From assembly GCF_900107375.1 (NCBI RefSeq), contig NZ_FNPT01000007.1, forward strand, positions 62,001 to 126,000: a stretch of DNA of 64,000 bases, given 5' to 3'. Under the pieces are notes generated by a model. That model was not told the origin of the DNA. It ran no database searches and saw only the letters and a program-made list of their open reading frames with translations. Positions 7,740 to 19,016 of the stretch are shown here, piece after piece. A program made the position numbers and the translations under genes. Position 1 is the first letter of the stretch, and every line of letters begins with the position of its first letter. Source of the DNA: Lysobacter sp. yr284 (GTDB lineage: Bacteria; Pseudomonadota; Gammaproteobacteria; Xanthomonadales; Xanthomonadaceae).

Positions 7740-8336
7740 CTACAGGCCGACGACGCTGCGCTCCGGCCCCGGGCGCTTGCCGAGCTTGCGCTGCAGCGAA
7801 CGCCGGTGCATGCCGAGCAAGCGCGCCGTCGCCGAGATGTTGCCGCCGGTGTCGTTGAGCGCCTGCTGGATGTGCTCCCACTCCAGCCGGCGCAGCGGCA
7901 TCATCGTGTCCGGCGCCTGCACCGGCAGCGGCGCCGCGTCGGGCGCATCGATGCCGATCGCGGCGAGGATCGCGCTGACGCTGGCCGGCTTGGGCAGGTA
8001 GTCGTCGGCGCCGCGCTTGATCGCATCGACCGCGGTGGCGACGCTGGCGTAGCCGGTGACCAGGACGATGCGCATGTCCGCACGCAGCTCGCGCAGCGGC
8101 CGGATCAGCTGCAGGCCCGAATCGGCGCCGAGCTTGAGATCGACCAGGGCGAACGACGGCGCCTGTTGCAGGGCGAGGTCCAGCGCCTGGCGCACGCTGC
8201 CGGCGGTGCGCGCCTCGATGCCGCGGCGGGCCAGGCTGCGTTGCAGCGTGGCGGCGTAGGTCTCGTCGTCGTCGACGATCAGGCCGGAGCCTGGCGTGCC
8301 GCCCAGAACGGCACGGGGGGACGTGGATGCGTTCAT
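7740..8336 (-). CDS. RegA/PrrA/ActR-type response regulator
   Basis: Two-component response regulator with receiver domain followed directly by a Fis-type DNA-binding helix. The 198-residue form starts at MNASTSPRAV; longer in-frame starts add a Pro/Arg-rich stretch that overlaps a dispersed repeat. The receiver has the acidic pair VDDDE, phosphoacceptor D66 in ALVDLKLG, VTGYAS and KPAS. The C-terminal helix-turn-helix is GGNISATARLLGMHRRSLQRKL, the RegA hallmark. RegA proteins regulate redox and respiratory genes, in keeping with the adjacent copper/oxidase genes. No partner kinase (RegB) is present in the window. Confidence 0.85.
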   Translation of the reverse strand: MNASTSPRAVLGGTPGSGLIVDDDETYAATLQRSLARRGIEARTAGSVRQALDLALQQAPSFALVDLKLGADSGLQLIRPLRELRADMRIVLVTGYASVATAVDAIKRGADDYLPKPASVSAILAAIGIDAPDAAPLPVQAPDTMMPLRRLEWEHIQQALNDTGGNISATARLLGMHRRSLQRKLGKRPGPERSVVGL

Positions 8337-8464
8337 GCGCGGCATCCTACGCCCGCGGCCGCGCGGCGGGCGTGCGGCAAACTGCCACAGGACAAAGTGT
8401 CCATGCCTGTGGTTGGAAGGTTGCGGCGGGGGTGGAACCAAGGTCGCCGCGATCCGGGCGAACA

Positions 8465-8488
8465 GCATCGGGCCCGAAGGCCCTCCCA
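8465..8488. repeat. Dispersed GGGCC(C/T)GAAGGCCC repeat
   Basis: A 24-base sequence GCATCGGGCCCGAAGGCC... with near-identical counterpart at 61415-61438 (one C/T difference). It contains a small palindrome (GGGCC-GAA-GGCCC). Intergenic in both places. Confidence 0.6.
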
Positions 8489-8612
8489 CTTCGCTCCAAG
8501 ACTCAAACGAAAGCAGTGCATCGACTTCGCTTTCGTTTCGCGCTGCCGCCCCCGCCAGAGCGGGAACGGCGTCGCGACGCGTGCGCGGATCGCAACGATC
8601 CGCGCCCCGCGC

Positions 8613-11201
<2,589 letters not shown>

Positions 11202-11268
11202 GCATGACTCCTCAAGGCAGGGAAAAAGGACGCGGGGTTGTGGCCGGATCGGCATAAACCCCGCAAAA

Positions 11269-11276
11269 CCACGTGG
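11269..11276. promoter_or_regulatory. Possible LacI operator between GH3 and lacI genes
   Basis: CCACGTGG palindrome in the 134-base divergent spacer between the beta-glucosidase and the LacI gene. It has the central CG typical of LacI-family sites, but flanks are not symmetrical, so the call is weak. Confidence 0.3.
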
Positions 11277-11335
11277 GTTCCGTCCGCGCGTTCTGGCAGA
11301 ATGCGGCCAACACGCGACAAGGAAACAGACCGGTC

Positions 11336-12361
11336 ATGCGGGTGCGCATCGAAGATGTGGCGGAGGAGGCGGGCGTGTCGATGAAGACCGTCTCGCGCGT
11401 GCTCAACCAGGAACCCAACGTCAGCGAGGAAACCCGCAAGCGTGTGGAAACCGCTGCGCGCAAGCTGCAGTACCGCCCGAACCCGTCGGCGCGCAGCCTC
11501 GCCGGGCAGCGTTCGTTCCTGGTCGCGCTGCTGTACGACAACCCGTCCAGCAACTACCTGATGGAAGTGCAGGCCGGCATGCTCGACGCCTGCAACAGCC
11601 AGCACTACAACCTGATGCTGGCGCCGGTGACCTACACCGACAAGAAGCTGGTGGCGCACGTGGACGAGATCGTGCAGCGCTCGCGCGCCGACGGCCTGGT
11701 GCTGACCCCGCCGCTGACCGACCACCCGGGGCTGATGAAGCGGCTCGGCCAGCTGGCCATTCCCTACGCCAACATCTCGCCCAAGCTGCGCGGCGAGCGC
11801 ATCGGCGTGGTGCTCGACGAGGAACGCGCGGTGCGCGAGCTGATGGCGCACCTGGTCTCGCTCGGCCACCGCCGCATCGCCCACATCAAGGGCCACCCCG
11901 AGCACGGCGCCAGCCAGTGGCGCCTGAACGGCTACCGCGACGGCCTGGCCGCGGCCGGCATCGAGTTCGACCCGGAGCTGGTGGTGGAAGGCGACTTCCA
12001 CTACGACACCGGCGCGATCTGCGCCCAGCGCCTGCTGCTGATGGACGACCCGCCGACCGCGATCTTCGCCGCCAACGACGACATGGCCGCCGGCACCATC
12101 CGCACCGCCAGCGAAATGGGCTTGTCGATCCCCGGCGACGTGTCGGTGTGCGGCTTCGACGACACCCCGATCTCGCGCCAGATCTATCCGCCGCTGACCA
12201 CGGTGCGCCAGCCGACCCGCGAGATGGGCCGGCTCGCGACCCACGAACTGTTCAAGCGGATCAAGGCGCCCGACGCCGGCCAGCTGATCCTGGCACCGTA
12301 CGAACTGCAGCTGCGCAAGTCGACCGGCCCGGTCGGCAAGCCGCGCGCGCGCCGGCGCTGA
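11336..12361 (+). CDS. LacI family transcriptional regulator
   Basis: Sugar-responsive repressor, 341 residues. The N-terminal LacI helix-turn-helix is IEDVAEEAGVSMKTVSRVLN, with the hinge helix RPNPSARSLAG following. Residues 60-330 are the periplasmic-binding-protein-like sensor, with GHRRIAHIKGHP, the effector-domain core FAANDDMAAGTIRTASEMGL and SVCGFDDTPIS. AAGGA lies upstream of the chosen ATG. It lies divergent to the GH3 gene and convergent with the symporter, so it most likely controls this locus. LacI palindromes with core TGACARCGYTGTCA occur upstream of the TonB receptor (17180) and the GlcNAc genes (40601); whether this protein binds them is an inference. Confidence 0.93.
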   Translation: MRVRIEDVAEEAGVSMKTVSRVLNQEPNVSEETRKRVETAARKLQYRPNPSARSLAGQRSFLVALLYDNPSSNYLMEVQAGMLDACNSQHYNLMLAPVTYTDKKLVAHVDEIVQRSRADGLVLTPPLTDHPGLMKRLGQLAIPYANISPKLRGERIGVVLDEERAVRELMAHLVSLGHRRIAHIKGHPEHGASQWRLNGYRDGLAAAGIEFDPELVVEGDFHYDTGAICAQRLLLMDDPPTAIFAANDDMAAGTIRTASEMGLSIPGDVSVCGFDDTPISRQIYPPLTTVRQPTREMGRLATHELFKRIKAPDAGQLILAPYELQLRKSTGPVGKPRARRR

Positions 12362-12408
12362 GGCGCGCGCGGCGCCGCAGGCTTCGGGCCTCGCTCGCGC
12401 CGGCGCCG

Positions 12409-13974
12409 TCACCAGAACGCGGCGTACAGCGCGATCAGGATCGCCAGCACCGCCAGCGCGGCCATGTTCCAGGCCGGCGCGGTGGCGTAGCTGACGCCGT
12501 CGTGGCGGATGCGGTCGCGCGCGGCCGGCGGCGCGGTCGCCAGCGACACCGCGGCCATCAGCGCGGCGGACAGCACGAACACCACGCCGATGCGGTTGAC
12601 GAACGACATTTCGGTCCACACCACGTACTTGAACAGCGCCGACAGCAGGATTGAACCGGCCGCCGCCGCCAGCGCGCCGGCCTCGTTGGCGCGCTTCCAG
12701 AACAGCCCGAGCAGGAAGATCACCACGATGCCCGGGGTGAAGAAACCGGTGTATTCCTGGATGTACTGGAAGCCTTGGTCGAAGCTGCCCAGCAGCGGCC
12801 GCGCGGTGGCGATGGCGATCAGGATCGACACCGCCGCGGCGATGCGGCCGACCCGCACCAGCTGGCGCTCGCTCGCGTCGGTGCGGTGCTTGGCGTAGAA
12901 GTCCAGGGTGAAGATGGTCGCCACCGAATTGATCTTCGACGCCAGCGAGGCCACGATCGCCGCCACCAGCGCCGCGAACACCAGCCCGAGCACGCCGGGC
13001 GGCAGCAGCGCCATCATCGCCGGATAGGCGTCGTCGGAGCGCTTCAACTCCGGCGCCAGCATCACCGCGGCGATGCCCGGCAGCACCACGATCACCGGCA
13101 ACACGATCTTCAGCGCCGCGGCGAACACGATGCCCTTCTGCGCTTCCTTGAGGTCCTTGGCCGCCAGCGCGCGCTGGATGATGTACTGGTTGAAACCCCA
13201 ATAGCTCAGGTGCGCGATCCACAGGCCGCCGAGCAGCACGCCCAGGCCCGGCAGTTCCTTGTAGTGCGGATTGTCGGGCGACAGGATCATGTGGAAGTGA
13301 TCCGGGTGCGCGGTCATCAGCTTGTTCCAGCCGGCCAGCACGCCCGCGCCGTCGCCGATCTTGCTCAGGGTCAACCCGGCCACCAACAGGCCGCCGAGCA
13401 CCAGCAAGGTGACCTGCACGATGTCGGTCAACGCCACCGCCTTGAGCCCGCCGTACAGCTGGTACGCCAGCGCGAACAGGCCGAGCAAGGTCAGCGCCAG
13501 CATCTGGTCCATGCCGGTGACCTGGGCCACCGCGATCGAACCCAGCCACACGATCGAGGTCAGGTTGACGAACACGTACAGCCCGAGCCAGAACACCGCC
13601 ATCAAGGTGCGGATGCGGTTGCCGTAACGCTCCTCCAGGAACTGCGGCATGGTGTAGATGCCGTTGCGCAGGAACACCGGCAGGAAGAACTTGCCGACCA
13701 CCAGCAGCGTCGCCGCCGCCATCCACTCGTAGGACGCGATCGCCAGGCCCAGCGCGTAGCCCGAGCCGGACATGCCGATGATCTGCTCGGCGGAGATGTT
13801 GGCGGCGATCAGCGACGCGCCGATGGCCCACCACGGCAGCGCCTTGCCGGCGAGGAAATAATCCTTGGCGGTCTTCTCGTGCCCGCCCTTCTCGCGCGAG
13901 ACCCACTGGGCGAGGACGAACACGCCGGCCAGGTAGGCCAGGACGATGGCGGTGTCGAGCAGGGAAAGTTTCAT
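12409..13974 (-). CDS. Sodium/sugar symporter (SSS family)
   Basis: Inner-membrane sodium:solute symporter of the SGLT branch, 521 residues with about 13-14 hydrophobic segments from LLDTAIVLAYLAGVFVLA to the final WNMAALAVLAILIALYAAFW. Family features include ANISAEQIIGMSGSGYALG near residue 60 and the SYWGFNQYIIQRALAAKDLKEAQ signature (W-x-x-x-Q-x-x-x-QR) in the middle. It would import glucose or a related sugar released by the neighbouring beta-glucosidase and TonB receptor. It lies downstream of the receptor on the same strand, with a repeat-containing 409-base gap. Confidence 0.92.
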   Translation of the reverse strand: MKLSLLDTAIVLAYLAGVFVLAQWVSREKGGHEKTAKDYFLAGKALPWWAIGASLIAANISAEQIIGMSGSGYALGLAIASYEWMAAATLLVVGKFFLPVFLRNGIYTMPQFLEERYGNRIRTLMAVFWLGLYVFVNLTSIVWLGSIAVAQVTGMDQMLALTLLGLFALAYQLYGGLKAVALTDIVQVTLLVLGGLLVAGLTLSKIGDGAGVLAGWNKLMTAHPDHFHMILSPDNPHYKELPGLGVLLGGLWIAHLSYWGFNQYIIQRALAAKDLKEAQKGIVFAAALKIVLPVIVVLPGIAAVMLAPELKRSDDAYPAMMALLPPGVLGLVFAALVAAIVASLASKINSVATIFTLDFYAKHRTDASERQLVRVGRIAAAVSILIAIATARPLLGSFDQGFQYIQEYTGFFTPGIVVIFLLGLFWKRANEAGALAAAAGSILLSALFKYVVWTEMSFVNRIGVVFVLSAALMAAVSLATAPPAARDRIRHDGVSYATAPAWNMAALAVLAILIALYAAFW

Positions 13975-14383
13975 GCGGCTCCGTGGCGGGATTTCGCGGC
14001 TGCGTCCGTTCTACCCGCCGCGGTCGGGGCTGGCCATGGCTGGACGGCGGATCGGGGCAAGAATTCGATTGCAAAGGCATGGCGGGTGGGGCTGAGGCGC
14101 GGATGCGAAGCCGGGCCATGGCGCCGCGCAACCCGCCTATCGCCATTCCCGCGAACGCGGGAATCCAGCGCTCCACCGAAGCGGGGCGCTGAAGTCTCTG
14201 GATTGCCGCGCTCGCGGGAATGACGTGTGTGGGATGACGCTGAAGTCTCCCGGCTCCCTGCGCAACCGCGAACTGCTCGCGCACGCGCGGCAAGCGGCGC
14301 GACGACACCCCGCCACCCCGCCCGCACGCCGTGGGGGCGCGTGCGGATCGGAGCGGCGAGGCAGGGACGCTGTACGGTGGCCA
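13975..14383. other. 409-base gene-free stretch with inverted repeats
   Basis: No supported gene. It contains an inverted pair of ATTCCCGCGAACGCGGGAATCC-type repeats (14143-14248), described separately. The rest shows no convincing promoter. Confidence 0.6.
14143..14248. repeat. Inverted dRS3-like repeats (ATTCCCGCGAA type)
   Basis: A palindromic ATTCCCGCGAACGCGGGAAT followed, after about 20 bases, by the reverse arrangement TCTCTGGATT...GCGGGAATGAC and then a lone tail ATGACGCTGAAGTCTC. The same tail occurs in the repeats at 61475 and 61591, showing they belong to one dispersed family. Similar sequences are abundant in Xanthomonadaceae and resemble neisserial dRS3. Confidence 0.7.
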
Positions 14384-17056
14384 TCAGAAGTTCCAACGCA
14401 CGCGCACGCCGTAGCTGCGCGCGTCGTTGAGGAATCGCGTGTTCACGCCCGAGCCGACCAAGGCCTTCTGCGACACGTCCTTGTTGGTCAGGTTGGCGCC
14501 CCACAGCTCGAAGCGCCAGGCGCCGTCGAGGGTGGTGTAGCCGGCGCCGGCGTTGATCTGGGTGAAGCCGTCCTGGCGGTCGGGAAAGCCCGCGGTGGCT
14601 GCGTCCTCGATCCGGTCCACCGTGCCGGCGGTGTCGCGCAGGAAGGTCACCGCGCGGTTGTTGTACTGGGTCAGGAAAAACGAAGAGCGGTACGCGGCGA
14701 GGATCTGCCAGTCGAAGCTGCCGCCGGGCACGTCGAAGGCCTGCTGCAGGCGCGCATTGAAGGTGAGCTTCGACGACAGCGGCAGCTCGTTGCCGGACAG
14801 GTCGATCTGCGAGGTGATGCCGCCGTTGCCGAAGTCCTGGCTGCGCACGTCGGCGACCACGCCGCGCTTGATCTTGGTCTGCAGGTACAGGGCGTTGAGG
14901 TCGAGGGTGAAGCCGCCGCCGAGGCGGAACCGTCCCTCGGCCTCGACGCCGTAGAGTTCGGACTTGCCGACGTTGCGGTTGACCAGGGCGAAGCCGGATG
15001 CCTCGCCGTCGGGATTGAACGCGATCACGCTCAGGTCCTGGAACACCTGGTCTTCGTAGTCGTAGTAGAAGCCCGACACGTTGAAGGTCGCCGGGCGGCC
15101 GAGGAACTCGAACGCGTTCTTGGAGCCGATTTCCAGCGCGGTCAGCTTCTCCGGCTTGTAGGTCTCCGGGATCGCGTTGACGTCGAAGCTGTCGTTGAAG
15201 CCGCCGGCCTTGTGGCCGGTGGAGACCGTCGCGTAGAACAGGTTGCGTTCGCTCAGGTCGTATTCCACGCCCACGCGCCAATCGGTGAACTCGAACGCGC
15301 TGGAGCCGTGCTGCGCCGCCGGCACGCCCAGGACGATGAAGCTGTGCTGGCCGTCGGCCGGGCAGTTCACCGTGTTGCCGCCGATGTCGGGGCGGTCGAT
15401 GCAGGTGCCGTTCGGGCGGCTGCCGTCGACGATGCCGGCCAATTGCTGCTGCATCGTGTCGCGCGCGCCGGCGCGCAGGATGCCCTGCAACAGGAAGCGG
15501 GCGAGATCGGCGTTGCTGGTCAGGCCGGTGACGTCGAAGCTCGGCCGGTCGAGCAGCGCGGGCATGAAGCCTTCGGTGCCCAGGCGGGTCTGGAACACGC
15601 CGCCGTCGCCGCCCAGGCCCATCGTCCAGTTGCCGCCGATGCCGTCGCGCGATTTGCGCTCTTCGGTGTAGCGCAGGCCGCCCTTGACCCGGAAACGCTC
15701 GTTGACGTCGAAAGTGCCGTCGCCGTACACGGCCCAGGAACGGCCGTCGACGTCGGGCATGGTGAACTCGGTGCCCGAATAGAACGCGCCCTTGTCGGTC
15801 AGCGACATGAAACCGACCTGCTGCTTCTCGTGGAAATAAAAGCCGCCGGTGGTCCAGCGAAAACGCGCGTCGTCGTCGGAGGACAAGCGCAGTTCGTGGG
15901 TCTGCGACTGCGAGCGCGCCTGCAGGTAGTTGGTGCCGAAGTTGTCGTAGTCCACGCCGCCCCAACTCGCCGGCTCGCCCGGCGGGCGCTCGCGTAGGTC
16001 GCGGCCCGGCCAGCTGTTGCCGTCGGAGGCGGAGTTGATCTGGAAGTAGTCGACATCGCGATAGCTGCCGCTGTACTCCAGGTTGACCGCGCCGAAGTCG
16101 TAGCGCACCTGGCCCTGGAAGCCCCACAGCTTGTTGTCGACCTTGCCCTGCACGCCGCGGTACACCACCGCACGCAGATCGATGTCGTCCGGGTCGAAAC
16201 CGGCCTGCGCGGCGCGGAACACGCCCGCGCCGGGATAGCCGGTGCCCCGTTCGCGGCCGACGTCGAGCATCGCGAACACCTGCAGTTTCTCGTCGGGTTC
16301 GTACAGGAACGACAGGCGCCCTGCGCTGTCGTCCTGGATGCCGGCCGGCTCGATGCGGTTCCACAGGCCGACGTTCCTGAAGCCGGCTTCCTTCTCGACG
16401 TGATAGCCGGAAAAGCGCAGCGCGGCGTAGTCGCCGAGCGGGAAGTTCAGCGCGGTCTCGTAGCCCGTCTGGTCGCGGTTGCCGGCTTCGCCCTGCACGT
16501 AGCCGCTGAATTCGCCGCCCAATTCGGGCTTCTTGGTGACGATGTTGAGCGTGCCGGCCAGCGCGTTGCGCCCGCGCAGGGTGCCTTGCGGGCCCTTGTT
16601 GATCTCCACGCGCTCCAGGTCGAAGAACATCCCGCCCAGGCCGCGCGGACGCGGGATGTAGGCACCGTTGATGTGCGGCGCCGCGCCGGGATCGCCGAGC
16701 TCGGTGTTGTTGGACGAACCCACGCCGCGGATGAAGACTTCGGTCGCGCCTTCCTGGTTGGCGATGCTCAAACCGGGCACGGCCACCTGCATCTGCCGCA
16801 GCTCGTTGTTGATGCCCAATCCGCGCAGGTCGTCCTGCGACAGCGCCTGGGCGGTGCCGGCGTACTTCTGCAGGCTCTGCGCGCGGCGCTCGACGGTGAC
16901 GATGACCGAATCCAGGTCGGTGGCGCGCGCGCCGGCGGCCTGCGCCGGCGCGGCATCGGCTTGCGCGGGCGCGGCCTGCTGCGCGGCGGCGGTGCCCGCC
17001 AGCGCGGCCGCCACGAGGGCCAGGCTCAGGCGCGAACTACGGTGGACCACGCTCAT
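14384..17056 (-). CDS. TonB-dependent outer-membrane receptor (sugar uptake, inferred)
   Basis: Outer-membrane TonB-gated channel, 890 residues. It has a signal peptide ending near GTAAAQQ, a TonB-box-like DLDSVIVTVERRAQ, a plug domain (about 50-165, with VFIRGVGSSNN and VEINKGPQGTLRGRNALAGTLNIVTKKP) and a beta-barrel ending in the terminal Phe (YGVRVRWNF). The substrate cannot be read from sequence. The neighbouring symporter, GH3 enzyme and LacI regulator, plus a LacI palindrome at 17180-17193, suggest a glucan-derived oligosaccharide rather than iron. No SusD-like partner exists, as usual in Proteobacteria. Confidence 0.92.
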   Translation of the reverse strand: MSVVHRSSRLSLALVAAALAGTAAAQQAAPAQADAAPAQAAGARATDLDSVIVTVERRAQSLQKYAGTAQALSQDDLRGLGINNELRQMQVAVPGLSIANQEGATEVFIRGVGSSNNTELGDPGAAPHINGAYIPRPRGLGGMFFDLERVEINKGPQGTLRGRNALAGTLNIVTKKPELGGEFSGYVQGEAGNRDQTGYETALNFPLGDYAALRFSGYHVEKEAGFRNVGLWNRIEPAGIQDDSAGRLSFLYEPDEKLQVFAMLDVGRERGTGYPGAGVFRAAQAGFDPDDIDLRAVVYRGVQGKVDNKLWGFQGQVRYDFGAVNLEYSGSYRDVDYFQINSASDGNSWPGRDLRERPPGEPASWGGVDYDNFGTNYLQARSQSQTHELRLSSDDDARFRWTTGGFYFHEKQQVGFMSLTDKGAFYSGTEFTMPDVDGRSWAVYGDGTFDVNERFRVKGGLRYTEERKSRDGIGGNWTMGLGGDGGVFQTRLGTEGFMPALLDRPSFDVTGLTSNADLARFLLQGILRAGARDTMQQQLAGIVDGSRPNGTCIDRPDIGGNTVNCPADGQHSFIVLGVPAAQHGSSAFEFTDWRVGVEYDLSERNLFYATVSTGHKAGGFNDSFDVNAIPETYKPEKLTALEIGSKNAFEFLGRPATFNVSGFYYDYEDQVFQDLSVIAFNPDGEASGFALVNRNVGKSELYGVEAEGRFRLGGGFTLDLNALYLQTKIKRGVVADVRSQDFGNGGITSQIDLSGNELPLSSKLTFNARLQQAFDVPGGSFDWQILAAYRSSFFLTQYNNRAVTFLRDTAGTVDRIEDAATAGFPDRQDGFTQINAGAGYTTLDGAWRFELWGANLTNKDVSQKALVGSGVNTRFLNDARSYGVRVRWNF

Positions 17057-17179
17057 CGGAATATCCCCTCCCGGCGCCGGCGGCGAGGCCGGTCGTGTGT
17101 CTGTCTTAGCGTTGGCGCGGCGCGGGCGCCCCCTGCAGCGGAGCCGGCCGAAAGATGCGGCCAGCTTTTAGCCCGGCTA

Positions 17180-17193
17180 TGACAGCGCTGTCA
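17180..17193. promoter_or_regulatory. LacI-type operator upstream of TonB receptor
   Basis: TGACAGCGCTGTCA, a perfect 14-base palindrome with central CG, 124 bases upstream of the receptor ATG. It matches the TGACARCGYTGTCA pattern known for NagR-type LacI sites in Xanthomonas and the core of the palindrome at 40601-40616 in this window. Confidence 0.75.
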
Positions 17194-17223
17194 ACACAGC
17201 GGACACGATGTCGCAATGCAGCA

Positions 17224-17241
17224 CGATTTCTTAGGAAATCG
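17224..17241. promoter_or_regulatory. Inverted repeat CGATTTC-TTAG-GAAATCG
   Basis: Perfect 7-base inverted repeat with 4-base spacer between the LacI palindrome and the Clp-like site. Could be a regulator site; no known match. Confidence 0.35.
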
Positions 17242-17277
17242 AACGGACGCGCGGGACAGGACGGATGTGCGGCGCTT

Positions 17278-17295
17278 GCGTGATGCGGGTCACGC
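17278..17295. promoter_or_regulatory. CRP/Clp-like site
   Basis: GCGTGATGCGGGTCACGC is a perfect palindrome of GTGA-N6-TCAC form, the CRP/Clp half-site geometry. It lies about 220 bases upstream of the TonB receptor start. The outer T/A of the consensus are C/G, so binding is uncertain. Confidence 0.4.
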
Positions 17296-17515
17296 GAATC
17301 GCGCGTTTTTGGACGATGCAGGCGGTTTCGGCGCGGGCGGGCGGTGCCTGGGCCTGGACCAAAGTCGCGCTTGCGCGTGCACGCGCGACCGGGCCGGAGC
17401 GCGTCGCGGCCGGGCGTATACGGCGCGCGATTGCGCACTGCATCACGGCGCTTGCGCAAGCCTCGGCGACGCCTGCGCGAGGGTGCGCGCGCGGGCCGGC
17501 GCGGGCCGGCGAAGA

Positions 17516-17550
17516 CGAGAAAGCGGACCCCGGCCGAAGCCGGAGTCCGC
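17516..17550 (-). terminator. Terminator of the S8 protease gene
   Basis: On the minus strand a 12-pair stem, GCGGACTCCGGC with its near-perfect complement, closes a TTCG loop and is followed by TTTCTCG. It lies 69 bases past the protease stop codon. Good intrinsic-terminator shape with a short T run. Confidence 0.75.
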
Positions 17551-17618
17551 AAGTCACAAGTCGCGATCGCCCCGCGCCGCGGCCGCGGTACGCGCAGCCG
17601 TTGCGCGCGGCGACGCGC

Positions 17619-19016
17619 TTACGGCGTGGCGTCGGTGGCCGCGTCGGCGTTGGCGATGCCGGTGCCGATGGTCGGGCTCTGCGGCGAGGCGAACGGCGAA
17701 GCGGTGTTCTTGATGATCTGCTCCACCTGCGCCGGGCTCAGGTCCGGGCTGGGCTTGGACTGCATCAGCGCGACGATGCCGGCCACGAACGGCGCCGCCA
17801 TCGAGGTGCCGTTGTAGTTGACGTAGTTGAACGCGCCCGGCGTGGTGGCGCCGGCGTTGAGCGTGGACAGGATGCTCTGGCCGGGCGCGGCCACGTCGAC
17901 CTTGGCGCCATAGTTGGAGAAGCTGGCGCGCACGCCGGCCGAGGTGGTGGCGCCGACGTTGATGACGTTGTTGCAGCTGGCCGGCTGGAAGCCCGACGCA
18001 TCGGCGTTGCTGTTGCCGGCCGCGACCACCACCGTGGTGCCGGCGGCGACGGCCGAGTTGATCGCCAGCTGCATGGCCGAACTCGCCGAACACGCGCCGC
18101 CGCCGCCCAGGCTCATGTTGATCACCGTGGCCTTGTTGGCGCCGACCGCGGGCACGCCCGAGACGCTGCCGCCCGACGCCCAGGTGATCGCATCGGCGAT
18201 GTCGGCCAGGGTGCCGCCGCAGCGGCCGAGCACGCGCGCGCTGAGGATCTGCGCCTGGAACGCGGTGCCGGCGATGCCGGCCGCGTTGTTGGTCACACCC
18301 GCGGCGATGCCGCTGACGTGGGTGCCGTGCCAGCTGGAATTGCGCGCCGGCTGGCCCAGGCCGCACTGGCCGGCGGTGCTCCAGTCGCCCGGATCGTGCG
18401 GATCGGCGTCGCGGCCGTTGCCGTCGTTGGCGGTGGCGGCGCTGGTGATGAAGTCGTAGCCCAGCGGCGTGGTGCGGTTGGCGAGCAGGTCGGGATGATC
18501 GGTGATGCCGGTATCGATCACCGCGATGATCTTGCCGCGGCCCTGGTAGCCGTTGTCCCAGGCGGTGTTGGCCTTGATCCCGTAGGGCCCGTTGAGCCCC
18601 CACTGCTGCGACCACAGCGGATCGTTCGGGGTCAACAGCGCCTGGAAGCGCGCGTTGGGCTCGACGAACTTCACCCGCGGGTCGGCGGCGATGCTCTTCA
18701 TCAACGCCGCCGCTTCGACCACGTCGAGCGCGCGGTTGACCTCGACCAGCTCGGCGCCGGTGGAGATGGTGCGGGTGTGCTGGATCTTCAGGTCCTTGCG
18801 GCCGACCGAGGCCAGGGCGATGTCGAGATCGCGCTGGAACGCCGCGGCCTTGGGCGCGCCGGCGTCGTAGGTGACCAGGAAGCCGTCGACCGGCTCGTCG
18901 GCCTTCAGGCCGCTGAGGTCGACGCGGTCGGAGGCGAAGGCGGGCGCGGCGATGAGGCAGGCGACGGCGGCCGCCAGGGCGTGCCGGCGGAGGCGGAGCG
19001 TGGATTGCGAAGACAT
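17619..19016 (-). CDS. Secreted S8 subtilisin-family serine protease
   Basis: Extracellular serine protease, 465 residues. A signal peptide ends at APAFASD, and residues 31-123 form an inhibitor-type propeptide. The catalytic triad is visible: D168 in AVIDTG, H230 in HGTHVSG and S405 in NGTSMAAPFVAG, with the oxyanion Asn in AAGNSNADASG. Several Cys pairs suggest disulfides. The protein stops shortly after the catalytic domain (GTGIANADAATDATP) and lacks the C-terminal P or PPC domain common in Lysobacter/Xanthomonas proteases. It has its own terminator; the 778 bases upstream hold no gene. Confidence 0.95.
   Translation of the reverse strand: MSSQSTLRLRRHALAAAVACLIAAPAFASDRVDLSGLKADEPVDGFLVTYDAGAPKAAAFQRDLDIALASVGRKDLKIQHTRTISTGAELVEVNRALDVVEAAALMKSIAADPRVKFVEPNARFQALLTPNDPLWSQQWGLNGPYGIKANTAWDNGYQGRGKIIAVIDTGITDHPDLLANRTTPLGYDFITSAATANDGNGRDADPHDPGDWSTAGQCGLGQPARNSSWHGTHVSGIAAGVTNNAAGIAGTAFQAQILSARVLGRCGGTLADIADAITWASGGSVSGVPAVGANKATVINMSLGGGGACSASSAMQLAINSAVAAGTTVVVAAGNSNADASGFQPASCNNVINVGATTSAGVRASFSNYGAKVDVAAPGQSILSTLNAGATTPGAFNYVNYNGTSMAAPFVAGIVALMQSKPSPDLSPAQVEQIIKNTASPFASPQSPTIGTGIANADAATDATP

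Larger units (their letters stand above)
17057..17618. other. 562-base regulatory gap upstream of the TonB receptor
   Basis: No supported gene. It holds a LacI-type palindrome (17180), an inverted repeat (17224), a CRP/Clp-like palindrome (17278) and the terminator of the downstream protease gene (17516). GC is lower around 17160-17300 than in the genes. Confidence 0.6.

Noticed and set aside
8337-8489. N-terminal extension of the RegA-like regulator
   Set aside because: The added residues are encoded by a dispersed repeat and do not resemble a receiver N-terminus; ATG at 8336 begins just before the receiver.
14143-14248. CRISPR array from repeated ATTCCCGCGAA units
   Set aside because: Units are inverted, irregularly spaced, palindromic and dispersed in the window; no cas genes.
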